Positions 46,698 through 56,248 are shown, counted from the stretch's first letter. The stretch: 64,000 bases of DNA from Gordonia jinhuaensis (GCF_014639795.1 NZ_BMGC01000001.1:139382-203381), one strand, 5' to 3'. Program-made: numbers and translations. The notes: generated by a model from the sequence alone, not told the origin.

Positions 46698-47987
46698 ATG
46701 ACGACGTCACCGGGACAGCAGTTCTACCAGCACGGATTACGCAGAGTGACCGGCCGAGACACCGGCGAACGCCATCGCGCAGCGAGCGTACTCGAACTGT
46801 TCTTCGACCTGACCTTCGTCACTGCTTTCGGCACCGCCAGCTCGCAGCTGGCCCACGGGATCGCCGAGGGCCACAGCGGTGGCGCCACCATCGCATTCCT
46901 CATCGCCGTCCTCGCGATCGTCTGGGCCTGGACCGGCTACACCTGGCTGGCCTCGGCGTTCGACAACGACGACTGGCTGTTCCGGCTGCTCACGCTGGTG
47001 CAGATGGCCGGTGTCATCGTCCTCGCGATCGGCATCCCCTCGTTGTTCCGGTCGATCGAGGAGGGCCACCATTTCTCCGGCACGGTGATGGTGGCCGGCT
47101 ACGTGGTGATGCGCGTGGCGGTGATCGCCCAGTCGTTACGGGTGGCGGTCGACGATCGCGACCATCGCGGGCTGGCGATCACGAGCGCACTGGTCGTGGC
47201 GGTCGCACAGTGTCTCTGGGTTCTGTTCATCCTGCTCCCGCTGTCCCTCGAGGTGTCGCTGGGCCTGATCGTCGTGTTCTGGCTCATCGACCTCGCCGGA
47301 CCGCTCGTGGCCGAGGCGTGGAGCAGACGGCACGGCGCCGGCGGATCACCGTGGCATGCACACCACATCGCCGAGCGATACAGCCTGCTCGCCATCATCG
47401 CCATCGGTGAGACCATCACCGGCACCTTGGCCGCCGCGCAGGAGATCTCCCAGTCCTCGGGTTGGACCACCGACGCGGTGGTGGTGATCGCCGTCGGCGT
47501 GCTGATCTCGTTCGCCCTGTGGTGGACGTACTTCCTGATCCCGTCGGGGCCGGTACTCGACGCACGACGCGACAAGGTGGCGCCGTGGGCATACGGACAC
47601 TCCGTGCTGTTCGCCTCTATCGCGGCGGTCGGAGCGGGTCTGCACGTGACCGGATACGTCTACGCCGAGGACTTCCACGTCAGCACCCTGACGGCAATCA
47701 TGTCGATCAGTATTCCCGTGCTGGTGTTCATGATCTGCATCTATGCACTGCACACCTGGCTGGTCGGCAGTGTCTCCCGCAACCCCGCACATGTCATCAC
47801 ATTCGCCGCACCGATCGCGGCCTCACTTCTCGCCGCGGCCGGGTGGCCGCTGTGGGCCTGTCTGCTCATCGTCGCCGCTTCGCCGGTCGCCGTGATCATC
47901 TCCTACGAGTTGTTCGAATGGCGTTGGCTGGCAGCACAACTCGATGAGGCACTGGCCCGCGGAGGTGATGCGCGGATCTCCGGTTGA
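46698..47987 (+). CDS. Low-temperature-requirement A (LtrA) family membrane protein
   Basis: 429 residues with about 11 hydrophobic segments. The LtrA signature VLELFFDLTFVTAFGTASSQL is near the N-terminus, followed by AWTGYTWLASAFDNDDWLFRL, then HHIAERYSLLAIIAIGETITG. LtrA was named from a Listeria mutant that could not grow in the cold; transport function has not been shown. ATG 46698 has GAGGGA at about 5-nt spacing. It is divergent from dnaE2; the promoter region contains the LexA box. Confidence 0.85.
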   Translation: MTTSPGQQFYQHGLRRVTGRDTGERHRAASVLELFFDLTFVTAFGTASSQLAHGIAEGHSGGATIAFLIAVLAIVWAWTGYTWLASAFDNDDWLFRLLTLVQMAGVIVLAIGIPSLFRSIEEGHHFSGTVMVAGYVVMRVAVIAQSLRVAVDDRDHRGLAITSALVVAVAQCLWVLFILLPLSLEVSLGLIVVFWLIDLAGPLVAEAWSRRHGAGGSPWHAHHIAERYSLLAIIAIGETITGTLAAAQEISQSSGWTTDAVVVIAVGVLISFALWWTYFLIPSGPVLDARRDKVAPWAYGHSVLFASIAAVGAGLHVTGYVYAEDFHVSTLTAIMSISIPVLVFMICIYALHTWLVGSVSRNPAHVITFAAPIAASLLAAAGWPLWACLLIVAASPVAVIISYELFEWRWLAAQLDEALARGGDARISG

Positions 47988-48198
47988 CGCTCGCATCCAC
48001 CTCGACATCAGGCCGGCAGCCCCCACGATCACCAGACCGGAAATCGATCGACTCGAGGCAGAAACGATGATGCCAACCTGCACATCGTGATGTTGTGATC
48101 GCAAATTGTCATCGATTTCCCATCCCTGCCATGAATAGCGATCCGGCTCTTGTACATTGATCTGGCGACCACGCCGAGCAACGCGCGTACGCACGGGC

Positions 48199-48216
48199 CG
48201 CGGGTATCGACCCGCG
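48199..48216 (+). promoter_or_regulatory. Leader hairpin before the GlsB/YeaQ-type gene
   Basis: CGCGGGT and ACCCGCG (stem 7 bp, loop ATCG) lie just upstream of the SD AGGGGGCG and start 48237. It could modulate ribosome access. Small and not diagnostic. Confidence 0.4.
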
Positions 48217-48236
48217 ACATCTAGGGGGCGCGAAAA

Positions 48237-48512
48237 ATGCTTGGAACAATCATCAGTGCCATTGTCGTCGGTCTCATCATCGGCGCACTCGCACGTCTGG
48301 TGATGCCGGGAAATCAGGGCATCGGGGTCATCATGACCATCGTGCTGGGATTCCTCGGATCACTGATCGGATCATGGCTGTGCTATCAGTTCGGCTACAG
48401 CAACAGCAACGGCGGATGGAAGGTCATCCCCTTCATCGTCGGAATCGTTGTCGCAGTTGTCCTGATCGCGATCTATGTCCGGCTCACCGGGGGTAAGAAA
48501 GCCGGCGTCTGA
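48237..48512 (+). CDS. GlsB/YeaQ/YmgE-family small membrane protein
   Basis: 91 residues, three predicted helices. The signature is visible: MLGTIISAIVVGLIIGALARLVMPG, then GVIMTIVLGFLGSLIGSWL. Such proteins accumulate under general stress but have no settled function ('transglycosylase-associated' is a legacy name). ATG 48237 is preceded by AGGGGGCG. The 249 bp upstream holds a leader hairpin; no other gene. Confidence 0.88.
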   Translation: MLGTIISAIVVGLIIGALARLVMPGNQGIGVIMTIVLGFLGSLIGSWLCYQFGYSNSNGGWKVIPFIVGIVVAVVLIAIYVRLTGGKKAGV

Positions 48513-48585
48513 CGCCGTCATGTCAGTTGTCCGGCACCTGCTGTCGGACATGTGCACAGGCCACCTGCCCACTAGGGTGTGGCCT

Positions 48586-49632
48586 GTGCACACCCCGTTT
48601 CTGGCCCTCGACGATGCCATCACGACCCGCAATGTCGAGTCCATGGCAACTCACGCACGTGACCGCGGCCTCGATCTGCGGCCACATGCCAAGACCCACA
48701 AGATGATCGAACTCGGCAATCGCCAGATCGATTCCGGTGCAATCGGATTGACGGTGGCAACGATCGGCGAGGCAGAGGTGTTCTCCGCCGCCGGTGTCGA
48801 CGACCTGTTCATCGCCTATCCCCTGTGGCTGACTCCCGAGACCGCGTCGCTGTTGCGGCAGATCTCCGACCGGGCGCGCCTGCGGGTGGGGGTGGGCTCG
48901 ATCGACGGCGCCCAACAACTCGCCCGGCTGGCCACCGACACACCACTGTCGGCGATGATCGAGCTCGACAGTGGTCATCATCGCAGCGGAATCGATCCTC
49001 ACGAGGCCGGTACCGTGGCCGACGTCCTGGCTGACGGCGGCATCGAGGTGATCGGCGTCTTCACCTTCCCCGGGCACTCCTATGCCCCGGGCTCTCCGTC
49101 ATCGGCGGCCGCTGACGAGGCGTCCACGCTCGCCGCGGGTTCAGAAGCGCTGCGCTCGGCCGGATGCGAGCCGATCGTCCGATCCGGCGGGTCGACACCG
49201 TCGGCGGCCTTCACCGACGCCGACGTGACCACCGAGATCAGGCCCGGCGTGTACGTGTTCAACGACGCCCAGCAGGTCGAGCTGGGCACCTGCGGACTCG
49301 CCGATGTCGCGCTCACCGCATATTCGACCGTGGTGCAACGAGACGGCAACCGGGCGATCGCCGACTCCGGGTCGAAGATCCTCGGCGCCGACCGCCCGAG
49401 CTGGACCACCGGCTTCGGGCGTGTGATCGAGGACCCCGACGCGCGGATCGTGGCACTGTCGGAGCATCACGCGACGATCGAGTTCAGCTCGACGGCGCCA
49501 CCGCCGGGCACGATCATCCACACGGTGCCCAATCACGTGTGCACTGCGGTCAATCTCGTCGACCGGGTGGCGATCACCACCGACGGCGAGATCACCGGCT
49601 GGTGGGACGTCGCCGCGCGGGGCAGATTCTGA
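48586..49632 (+). CDS. D-threonine aldolase / D-serine dehydratase-like PLP enzyme
   Basis: 348 residues. An alanine-racemase-like PLP barrel: TPFLALDDAITTRNVESMA, the PLP Lys in LRPHAKTHKMIELG, GLTVATIGEAEVFSAAG, and IELDSGHHRSGI. The C-terminal DSD1-like domain has the metal-binding His/Cys pattern SEHHATIEF and VPNHVCTAVNL. Members dehydrate D-serine or cleave D-threonine and related beta-hydroxy amino acids. Substrate not certain. GTG 48586 is chosen (AGGG 8 bp upstream); GTG 48577 and ATG 48550 are earlier in-frame options. It starts 73 bp after the GlsB-type gene. Confidence 0.82.
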   Translation: MHTPFLALDDAITTRNVESMATHARDRGLDLRPHAKTHKMIELGNRQIDSGAIGLTVATIGEAEVFSAAGVDDLFIAYPLWLTPETASLLRQISDRARLRVGVGSIDGAQQLARLATDTPLSAMIELDSGHHRSGIDPHEAGTVADVLADGGIEVIGVFTFPGHSYAPGSPSSAAADEASTLAAGSEALRSAGCEPIVRSGGSTPSAAFTDADVTTEIRPGVYVFNDAQQVELGTCGLADVALTAYSTVVQRDGNRAIADSGSKILGADRPSWTTGFGRVIEDPDARIVALSEHHATIEFSSTAPPPGTIIHTVPNHVCTAVNLVDRVAITTDGEITGWWDVAARGRF

Positions 49633-49665
49633 CGAGTCGCCCACCACGATGGCTCGAGGAGACGT

Positions 49666-50421
49666 TCAGTCCCGGGTCTGCTCGAGCGCCGGGCCGACGG
49701 CGTCGGCGGCCACCGGAGTGGGCGACCCATCCGGCCCCGGATCGGTGCGACGTGAGCGCAGCCACCGCGCACCGCTGATTACCACGATCGCCGGCCAGAT
49801 CATCTCCGCGAAGATCACCACCCGCTCCGAGAGTCCGAGCAGTCCACCCTGGTCCGCCTCGTAGAGCACCCAGGCGAGCAATCCGATCATCGCGAGCGTC
49901 ACGGCGACCCCGGCATAGGGGCGAAAGGTGAACGGGACTGCGGCAGATCGGCTGCTCACCGTCAGCGGCCAGATCGCCAGCAGTACCGCCGCGGTCGACG
50001 TGGCGGCGATATGTATGGCCGACATCCCCGGAAACGAGTTCCACGACACCGGAAATGCCGCCACGACGAACGCGCACAACCCGGATGAGGCCAGCACGCT
50101 GCGCGACACGCGCCGCACACCCCGCAGCCCTAGCCCGGTCAACAGCAGACACAGTCCGCTCCACACGAATCCGGCGGTCATGATCCCGGTGACCGGACGG
50201 TCGGCGGCCATCACGCTCATCGTCTGCCTCAGCGGACTGTATCCACTGTGCGCACCGAGCAGCACATGGGCCGCCAGCGCTGCGGCAGCCAGTCCGATCG
50301 GCGCGAGAATCGCCGACGCCACCGCCCAGTCACGTACCGACAGTCCCGCCGACAGCTGCTGCAACTGCCGTGCGCCACCGGTCGATCCGAGCAGTCCCCA
50401 CCCTGAACCGGCCATGCTCAT
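49666..50421 (-). CDS. DUF998 membrane protein
   Basis: 251 residues with about six helices. The DUF998 pattern YSPLRQTMSVMAADRPVTGIM follows the first helix, and later SWNSFPGMSAIHIAATSTAAV. Unknown function; the family is a set of actinobacterial integral membrane proteins. The C-terminus is a proline/aspartate-rich tail. ATG 50421 is chosen; GTG 50448 and ATG 50415 are alternatives. It is the last of three minus-strand genes (monooxygenase, serpin, this), separated from the serpin by 155 bp that contain a 12-bp direct repeat (ACGTAGGTCGGG). Confidence 0.8.
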   Translation of the reverse strand: MSMAGSGWGLLGSTGGARQLQQLSAGLSVRDWAVASAILAPIGLAAAALAAHVLLGAHSGYSPLRQTMSVMAADRPVTGIMTAGFVWSGLCLLLTGLGLRGVRRVSRSVLASSGLCAFVVAAFPVSWNSFPGMSAIHIAATSTAAVLLAIWPLTVSSRSAAVPFTFRPYAGVAVTLAMIGLLAWVLYEADQGGLLGLSERVVIFAEMIWPAIVVISGARWLRSRRTDPGPDGSPTPVAADAVGPALEQTRD

Positions 50422-50576
50422 GACACAACCTCGCGATCCCTCGACCACCGCAGTCGGACGCGCCGCCGACGGTTCTCCACATCCTTAGGTGTATCGCGCA
50501 ACTCGCGGAGTTCATTCCCCAGACACGTAGGTCGGGAGAAACGTAGGTCGGGCCGCTGCGCGGATCGGTCGTGCTC

Positions 50577-51884
50577 TCAGGCCGAGGGATCGGCGAGCAC
50601 TCCCATGAACAGCGGGAGCCCGGTGGCCGTGTCGACGATCTGATACACGAACGGATGGTCGGCGACGATCGCCGGGCCGGGCGGCAACATCGTGGGCATC
50701 ATGTCGACCTGAGTGGCGGATGCGGCGACGGTCCCCTTCTCGCCGACGGTGATGGTGGAGTCCTGGGCAACCGCGTTGACCATCACCGACGGATTGATCT
50801 CGTCGAGATCGGCATCGGCGGTGAACATCGTGGTGATCCCCATCTGGGTGAGCACCGGTTTGAGGTCGAGCGAATCGGTGACACTCCAACGGGGCAGCGT
50901 GAAGGTCACCGACTCGTCACGCGCGGCATGCAGATCCGCCGCGACCTTCGACAACACCGTGTCCGTGGCGACCGAGGCGATGGTGGAGGCGCCTTCGCTC
51001 GTCGCACCCTTCTCGGTGGGCACCACGATCTGCATGGCCAGTCCACCGCCATAGGGCAACTGCGCGGCCACATAGGAGTCGGTGCTCACCAGCCTGCCCG
51101 TGGTGGTCTGATGCATCAGATCCGCCTGCACCACCGACCCGTCGGCGCGCGTGAACGACGCCTGCCCTGTCGAACCCGGCGAGAAGGGATGTGCCCAGGC
51201 GGCTGCGAGGAACACCGTCGACAGCAACGACATCCGCGTGTCGCTGTTGTCATCGGTGGGAGTGGAGTCGATGAGATCGCCGGTGTTGACCGCGAGCCAC
51301 TGGTTGATCGCCGATCGCGCTTGTCCCGAGGCGAAGTCGACCGGGTAGACACCGGTGTCATACGAACTCGCCAGAGTCTTCAGATACCGCTCGCCCACGG
51401 GCAGGGTGTGATCGATGAACGCGGCAGCAGCCTGATTGAGCACCGGGGGGTTCGGCGGGTTCTGCTGATCGACCTTGCCGGGATCTCCCTTGAGCGCGTC
51501 GAACTGGCCGATCAGTGCGGCGAAGGTCGTCGGATCAGTTGTGCCCAGAGCAGAGTCGAGTTCGTGTGCGGTCTTTCCGCCGGCACCGGCTCGCACCATC
51601 GCGAGCGCGACCCGCGCGGAGAACGGCGAGACGACCACATTGTCGACATGCCCCTGGGCATAGGACGGTGCGAGCAATCGCACACCGAGCGTCCGCGTCC
51701 CCGCGACCGCGGCCTCGAGGTGATCGCCCACCTCGTCGACGCCCACCTGCTGGAAGCTCACGTCGGGCGCCTTGCTCAGTTGGGCATCACGTGAGAGTTC
51801 GCTTCCCCCGGATGAATCGGCACAACCTGCCGCAGATCCCAGGAGCGCGGCGACAATCACCATCCGCAGGGCCGTTGTTCTCAC
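50577..51884 (-). CDS. Serpin-family lipoprotein (protease inhibitor)
   Basis: 435 residues from GTG 51884. A lipoprotein leader (RMVIVAALLGSAAGC) places it outside the membrane. The serpin core is recognisable: VVSPFSARVALAMVRAGAGG, a central WAHPFSPG..., ADLMHQ, and the C-terminal HPFVYQIVDTATGLPLFMG. The reactive loop (residues 382-403) has the mobile-hinge pattern EKGTVAASAT required for inhibition. Aligned with alpha-1-antitrypsin, MMPT/MLPP places P1 at Thr398. Bacterial serpins trap serine proteases; the target is unknown. It is preceded by the monooxygenase gene, on the same strand. Confidence 0.85.
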   Translation of the reverse strand: MRTTALRMVIVAALLGSAAGCADSSGGSELSRDAQLSKAPDVSFQQVGVDEVGDHLEAAVAGTRTLGVRLLAPSYAQGHVDNVVVSPFSARVALAMVRAGAGGKTAHELDSALGTTDPTTFAALIGQFDALKGDPGKVDQQNPPNPPVLNQAAAAFIDHTLPVGERYLKTLASSYDTGVYPVDFASGQARSAINQWLAVNTGDLIDSTPTDDNSDTRMSLLSTVFLAAAWAHPFSPGSTGQASFTRADGSVVQADLMHQTTTGRLVSTDSYVAAQLPYGGGLAMQIVVPTEKGATSEGASTIASVATDTVLSKVAADLHAARDESVTFTLPRWSVTDSLDLKPVLTQMGITTMFTADADLDEINPSVMVNAVAQDSTITVGEKGTVAASATQVDMMPTMLPPGPAIVADHPFVYQIVDTATGLPLFMGVLADPSA

Positions 51885-52017
51885 AGTCCATCGCACAAGA
51901 GTGGAGGGTATCCCCACGCGATGAGTCCGGCAGGGATGAGGTGAGCCGCGGAGAGGTGAGAGGCGCGGGCCGACCGGGGGCGGCGATCGCAGGTGGGCGA
52001 TGTCAGCAGCAGAGATG

Positions 52018-53538
52018 TCAGGAGTAGAGGTAGTCGCCAAGGGGAAATCGCGACGCCTCGCGGTGGGTGGTGATCGTCGATGTGGGCCGCAGGAGCGCCG
52101 CCTCGGAATGCTGGTTGAAGTAGTAGCTGTGGGCACTCGCGCAGCGGCCGGCGTAGAAGACCGAGTCGCCGAGCCGATCGGTGACGTGGTCGAGGAACTC
52201 CCGATTGGCCTGTTCGCTCACCTCGAAGGTGCGCGCACCTCGCCTGCGCACCTCACCGAGGAGACGGGCCATGTGCTTCATCTGCGCCTCGATCGTGGTG
52301 AAGTACGACAGTCCGCTGTACGAGTAGGGACTGTTGAGGCTGAACATGTTGGGGAACATCGGCATGGTGATGCCCTCGTATGCCTGGAAACGTGCGTCGC
52401 GCCACCACTTTCCGAGGTTCTTCCCCTCTCTGCCGATCACCTCGAAGGCCGGGAAGTTGACGTCCCAGATGTTGAATCCGGTGGCCAGCACGAGGGTGTC
52501 TATCGGGCGGGCGTGTCCGTCGACGGTGACGACCGCGTCGGAGGTGATGTGGTCGATCGGCGATGTCTCGAGGTGGACGTTGCGCTGATTGAACGCGGTG
52601 AAGTACTTGTTGGAGAAGGTCGGTCGCTTACACCCGAAATCGTAGTGCGGTGTCAGTGCGCGACGGGTCTGTTTGTCGTGGACCGACAGTCGCAGGTGCA
52701 CCCGACCGAGGACTGCGGCCATCCGGTTGAGTGGCTTGGCCTGGCGGAAGCGCAGAACACCGATCACCATCAGCGCCTCGAGAATGGTGGTGTTGATCGC
52801 GCGCCCGATGCGCTGTGTGACCGGGATGGCCGCGAACATCCGTTGCATCAGACGCGGGATCGGGAAATCGGGTTTGGGCACCACCCAGATCGGCGTGCGC
52901 TGGTGCACGGTGAGTTCGTCTGCGACAGCGGCGATCTCGGGGACGAGCTGTACCGAGGTCGCGCCGGTGCCGATGATCGCCACCCGTCGGCCGGTCAGGT
53001 CGAGGTCGTCGGGCCAGTCGGTGGTGTGGACGATGCGCCCGGTGAAATCGTCGATACCCGCGAACGGCGGTGTGTAGGGCTGTGAGAGAAAACCCGTGGC
53101 CGTCACCAGGTATCGGCCCGTGTAGACCTCACCCGCAGCGGTGGTGACCCGCCACCACGAGTTCTCCTCATCCCAACAGGCCGCGTCGACGACGGTCGAG
53201 AACCGCATACGCTCACGCAGCCGGTACTTGTCGGCGACATGTTCGGCGTACTGCTTGAGTTCTGCGCCCGGCGCGAACAGGCGCGACCAGTAGGGGTTCG
53301 GCTCGAACGAGTACGAGTAGGTCATCGATGCGATGTCGACCGCCAGGCCGGGATATCTGTTCACATGCCAGGTGCCACCGAGGTCGTCTTCGCGTTCGAG
53401 GATCACCGTGTCGGACAGGCCGAGCCGGTCGAGTTCGATGGCCGCACCCATGCCACCGAATCCCGCGCCGACGATGATGGCGTCGTGATCAGGAGCGCTC
53501 GGCGATGATGCTGTCGGGAACATATCGGGTTGGGACAT
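52018..53538 (-). CDS. Flavin-containing / Baeyer-Villiger-type monooxygenase
   Basis: 506 residues. Two Rossmann motifs bind FAD (AIIVGAGFGGMGAAIEL) and NADPH (VAIIGTGATSVQLVP). Between them is the Baeyer-Villiger fingerprint FxGxxxHTxxW (FTGRIVHTTDWPDDL). The C-terminal region FQAYEGITMPMFPNMF and SYSGLSYFTTIEAQMKHMA matches mycobacterial/rhodococcal group members of the FMO superfamily. It oxidises ketones or heteroatoms with O2 and NADPH; the substrate is unknown. A CRP-type palindrome lies just upstream. It leads the serpin gene by 133 bp. Confidence 0.88.
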   Translation of the reverse strand: MSQPDMFPTASSPSAPDHDAIIVGAGFGGMGAAIELDRLGLSDTVILEREDDLGGTWHVNRYPGLAVDIASMTYSYSFEPNPYWSRLFAPGAELKQYAEHVADKYRLRERMRFSTVVDAACWDEENSWWRVTTAAGEVYTGRYLVTATGFLSQPYTPPFAGIDDFTGRIVHTTDWPDDLDLTGRRVAIIGTGATSVQLVPEIAAVADELTVHQRTPIWVVPKPDFPIPRLMQRMFAAIPVTQRIGRAINTTILEALMVIGVLRFRQAKPLNRMAAVLGRVHLRLSVHDKQTRRALTPHYDFGCKRPTFSNKYFTAFNQRNVHLETSPIDHITSDAVVTVDGHARPIDTLVLATGFNIWDVNFPAFEVIGREGKNLGKWWRDARFQAYEGITMPMFPNMFSLNSPYSYSGLSYFTTIEAQMKHMARLLGEVRRRGARTFEVSEQANREFLDHVTDRLGDSVFYAGRCASAHSYYFNQHSEAALLRPTSTITTHREASRFPLGDYLYS

Positions 53539-53554
53539 ATGAGCAGTCTAGACG

Positions 53555-53580
53555 TTTCCTGTGACCTGAGTCACAGGAAA
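53555..53580. promoter_or_regulatory. Perfect CRP/GlxR-type palindrome upstream of the monooxygenase
   Basis: TTTCCTGTGAC (53555-53565) and GTCACAGGAAA (53570-53580) are perfect inverted repeats. The core TGTGA-N6-TCACA at 53560-53575 is an exact CRP-family consensus. It ends 17 bp before the FMO start on the minus strand. It could also act as the imuB terminator, since it lies between the two genes. Confidence 0.7.
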
Positions 53581-53624
53581 TTCTTGACTCGCAGTGTTCA
53601 GCACGGTCATTCGGTTCACCACGG

Positions 53625-55217
53625 TCATTCGTACACACCCTCCACCACCCATGCGGACCTCTCGTGGCGCAGTAGGAGCGCCCGGGAATCATCGAGCAGC
53701 ACCTGCGCCCTGCTCGTCACCCCGTCATTGCCTGGCATCCACCACTTCTCATCGGCCGACCAGGGGCCGGTCCACCACCGCACCGACCAGCTGCGGCGTC
53801 CCCAGCACAGGCTCACCGGATCGGCACTGAAGCCGCCGCGGGTGGTGACGCGGACCGGCGACCCGGCGGCATCGAGCACCTCGACGGGTTCACTGCTCAG
53901 CACGGCCGGCGAGGGCCCACCGAGGCGTCCCGGCCACGGCAGTGACGGATCGCGGGCCGCGGCGGGTTCATCGCCCAGCGCCACCATCGTCACCTGCTCT
54001 GCGGGGCCGCGGCCACCACTGCGCACCGGCACCCGCACGGCGTCACCGCCGAGCAGCCCCTGGACCCGCACGAGTGCACGACGGACGCGTTCCTGTGTCT
54101 CGTTGTCCGACGGCAGCCCCGCCCCCGAGAAGCCGTACTGCATCTCCGCGGCATCGATCACCTCCACCGGTTCCAGACGCAGAACCGCGATCGGGGCGTC
54201 CGGGCGCGGCGCGTTACGTCCCGACATCCACCCCTCGAGTTGCCAGCGGATGCGATCGGCCGTGTCCTCGGGCGTCATCGGGCGCACACACCGCCAGGTG
54301 CGTGCATACGACGTCGCAGATGCGGTGACGGCACGAACGGTCAGTCGGGTGCAGGCAACGTTCGCCGCGAGAAGCCGTTGATGCAGATCGTCGGCGAGGC
54401 GGCGCCCGACGAATGCGGCGGCCTCCACGAACTCCAACAGCGGATCGCAGCGGTACTCCACCACCAGATCGGCATCTGGTCCACGGGCCGACACCGGTCT
54501 GGTGGGCAACGCCCGAGCCGACCGGTGCGCGACCACCGCATCGGTACCGAACCGGGTGGACACGTCGGTGACCTCGAGTGCGGCGAATGCCCCGATCGTC
54601 CGGATTCCCATGCGCCACAACAGATCGATCAGCTCGTCCCGATCGGCGACACCGTTGGGTCCCGCACACAGCACCGGCTCACATCCCAGTTCCGACACCG
54701 CCAGCGGCGCCAGGAACTCCCGGCCGCCTCCGGGATCGACCAGGCGAGCATGCCGCGCGGCGAGCACTGCGGTGAACACCTCATCGGCGATCCCGGTCTG
54801 CGACTCGACCCCGCATGCCGACACCACGTCGATGACCCGCTCGGCGATGTCGGCCTCCGAGCCGAAATGTCTGGTGGCTCCGGAGATCGACATCACCATC
54901 AGCCCAGGCCGCATCACCTCGACCGCAGGGATCACGTCGGCGACCGCGGCCAGCACCGGTTCGAACATCCGCGCACTGCGACCCGCGTCGTCGACCGTCA
55001 CGTACAGATGGGGACAGATCGCCTGGACCTCCCGTTTACGCATCCCCCGCCGCACACCGGCCGCGCGGGCAGCGGCCGAGCAGGACAGCACACGACCACC
55101 CGACAACACCGCGATCGGCTGCTCCGGTGACAGATCTTTCTCCGCACCCGCGGCGATGGCCGGCCAATCAGGACACCACAGGGCGAGCACGCGCGGGGCC
55201 GACACCTCCCTGGCCAT
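53625..55217 (-). CDS. imuB: ImuB, inactive Y-family polymerase-like mutasome subunit
   Basis: 530 residues. The DinB-like N-terminal fold is seen (RVLALWCPDWPAIAAG, LSCSAAARAAGVRRGMRKREVQ). The acidic catalytic pair of true Y-family polymerases (SxDE) is absent; the corresponding stretch reads VMSISGATRHFGS. ImuB therefore acts as the hub that binds the beta clamp, ImuA' and DnaE2, as in mycobacteria. It starts within the imuA' stop (TGATG). Downstream is the CRP-type palindrome before the monooxygenase gene. Confidence 0.92.
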   Translation of the reverse strand: MAREVSAPRVLALWCPDWPAIAAGAEKDLSPEQPIAVLSGGRVLSCSAAARAAGVRRGMRKREVQAICPHLYVTVDDAGRSARMFEPVLAAVADVIPAVEVMRPGLMVMSISGATRHFGSEADIAERVIDVVSACGVESQTGIADEVFTAVLAARHARLVDPGGGREFLAPLAVSELGCEPVLCAGPNGVADRDELIDLLWRMGIRTIGAFAALEVTDVSTRFGTDAVVAHRSARALPTRPVSARGPDADLVVEYRCDPLLEFVEAAAFVGRRLADDLHQRLLAANVACTRLTVRAVTASATSYARTWRCVRPMTPEDTADRIRWQLEGWMSGRNAPRPDAPIAVLRLEPVEVIDAAEMQYGFSGAGLPSDNETQERVRRALVRVQGLLGGDAVRVPVRSGGRGPAEQVTMVALGDEPAAARDPSLPWPGRLGGPSPAVLSSEPVEVLDAAGSPVRVTTRGGFSADPVSLCWGRRSWSVRWWTGPWSADEKWWMPGNDGVTSRAQVLLDDSRALLLRHERSAWVVEGVYE

Positions 55218-56248
55218 CAGTTGGCCACCCGCAACCGGGCACCCGACGGCGCCTCACGGTCCAGGCGTTCGCCGAACGCTCCGGTCGTCTCGCCCGCCCC
55301 GGTCGTCTCGCACACCCCGGTCGCCTGCCCGGTCCCCCCGTATGCGGATTCCCGCAGGGAAGGAGCGTAGAGGGCAGTCCGCTCGCCGGGCATCCATTCC
55401 ACCTCGATCCGGCGGGTGGCGACACCTCGGCCGGCGGCCTCGACGGTCAGCGTGAGCCCGGTGATCCGGCCACCGTGTCCGGACGAGCCATCTCCCGACG
55501 ACTCCCCTCGTCCGGACAGATCGGTGCGATCAGAAGCCTGCCGCCCGGAAACAGGATCATCGAAAGCGGGACCACCACAGACCGGTGTGCGGCGATACGC
55601 CTGTACCCGTCCGGTCACCGTCAACTGCGCACCCGGCCAGTGTCCGTCCATGGCCACCAGGACCGCGCCCTTGCTGCGCAGTCTGGCCATGATGACCCGG
55701 GCCCGAGACGGGGTCAGGTGTACGCCGCGCAGACTCAGCACCACCACGTCGAGACCGTCGAGCAGGATGGAGGCGATCTCCAGCGGGTCGGTTCCCGGAC
55801 AGCCGATGACCGCGATCCGGGACAGATCCGCCCCCATCTCGTCGGCGGCGAGAAGCCCCAGATCCGACCGTCCGACGATCGCCACATGCCCCCCGCCCGC
55901 AGTGACCGCGGCGATCATCGACAGCAGGACCGATCGGGCCCCCGACATTGCGACGACCGTGCCACGCACCATCCCGCCGGCCGGCAGTACCGCCGACAGC
56001 GCCGGGGGCATCTCGATGACCTGCCGATCGAGCACGTCGACACCGACGCCGACCACCGACCGCTCACCACGAGCCATCTCCGACTGGTGCACAACACTTT
56101 TCGCGGTACGCACCGCGGACATCGCGGCCAGCTTCGACCGCAGATCGGCCAGTACCGCCCCGGTACCCGCCTCTCCCGAGGCGTCATCTGTCGAGCCCGG
56201 ACGACCACCGTCGCCGGATGTGAGACCTCTGATCACCCGTGCAGTCAT
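55217..56248 (-). CDS. imuA': ImuA' mutasome accessory protein
   Basis: 343 residues from ATG 56248. A degenerate RecA-like domain: VLPAGGMVRGTVVAMSGARS at the Walker-A position, then VVVLSLRGVHLTP and LLVAMDGHWPGAQL-type strands. ImuA' is needed for DnaE2-dependent mutagenesis. GGGGAGGA precedes ATG 56248; an in-frame GTG at 56287 lacks an SD. It is coupled to imuB by a one-base overlap. A LexA-like box lies about 117 bp upstream. Confidence 0.88.
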   Translation of the reverse strand: MTARVIRGLTSGDGGRPGSTDDASGEAGTGAVLADLRSKLAAMSAVRTAKSVVHQSEMARGERSVVGVGVDVLDRQVIEMPPALSAVLPAGGMVRGTVVAMSGARSVLLSMIAAVTAGGGHVAIVGRSDLGLLAADEMGADLSRIAVIGCPGTDPLEIASILLDGLDVVVLSLRGVHLTPSRARVIMARLRSKGAVLVAMDGHWPGAQLTVTGRVQAYRRTPVCGGPAFDDPVSGRQASDRTDLSGRGESSGDGSSGHGGRITGLTLTVEAAGRGVATRRIEVEWMPGERTALYAPSLRESAYGGTGQATGVCETTGAGETTGAFGERLDREAPSGARLRVAN

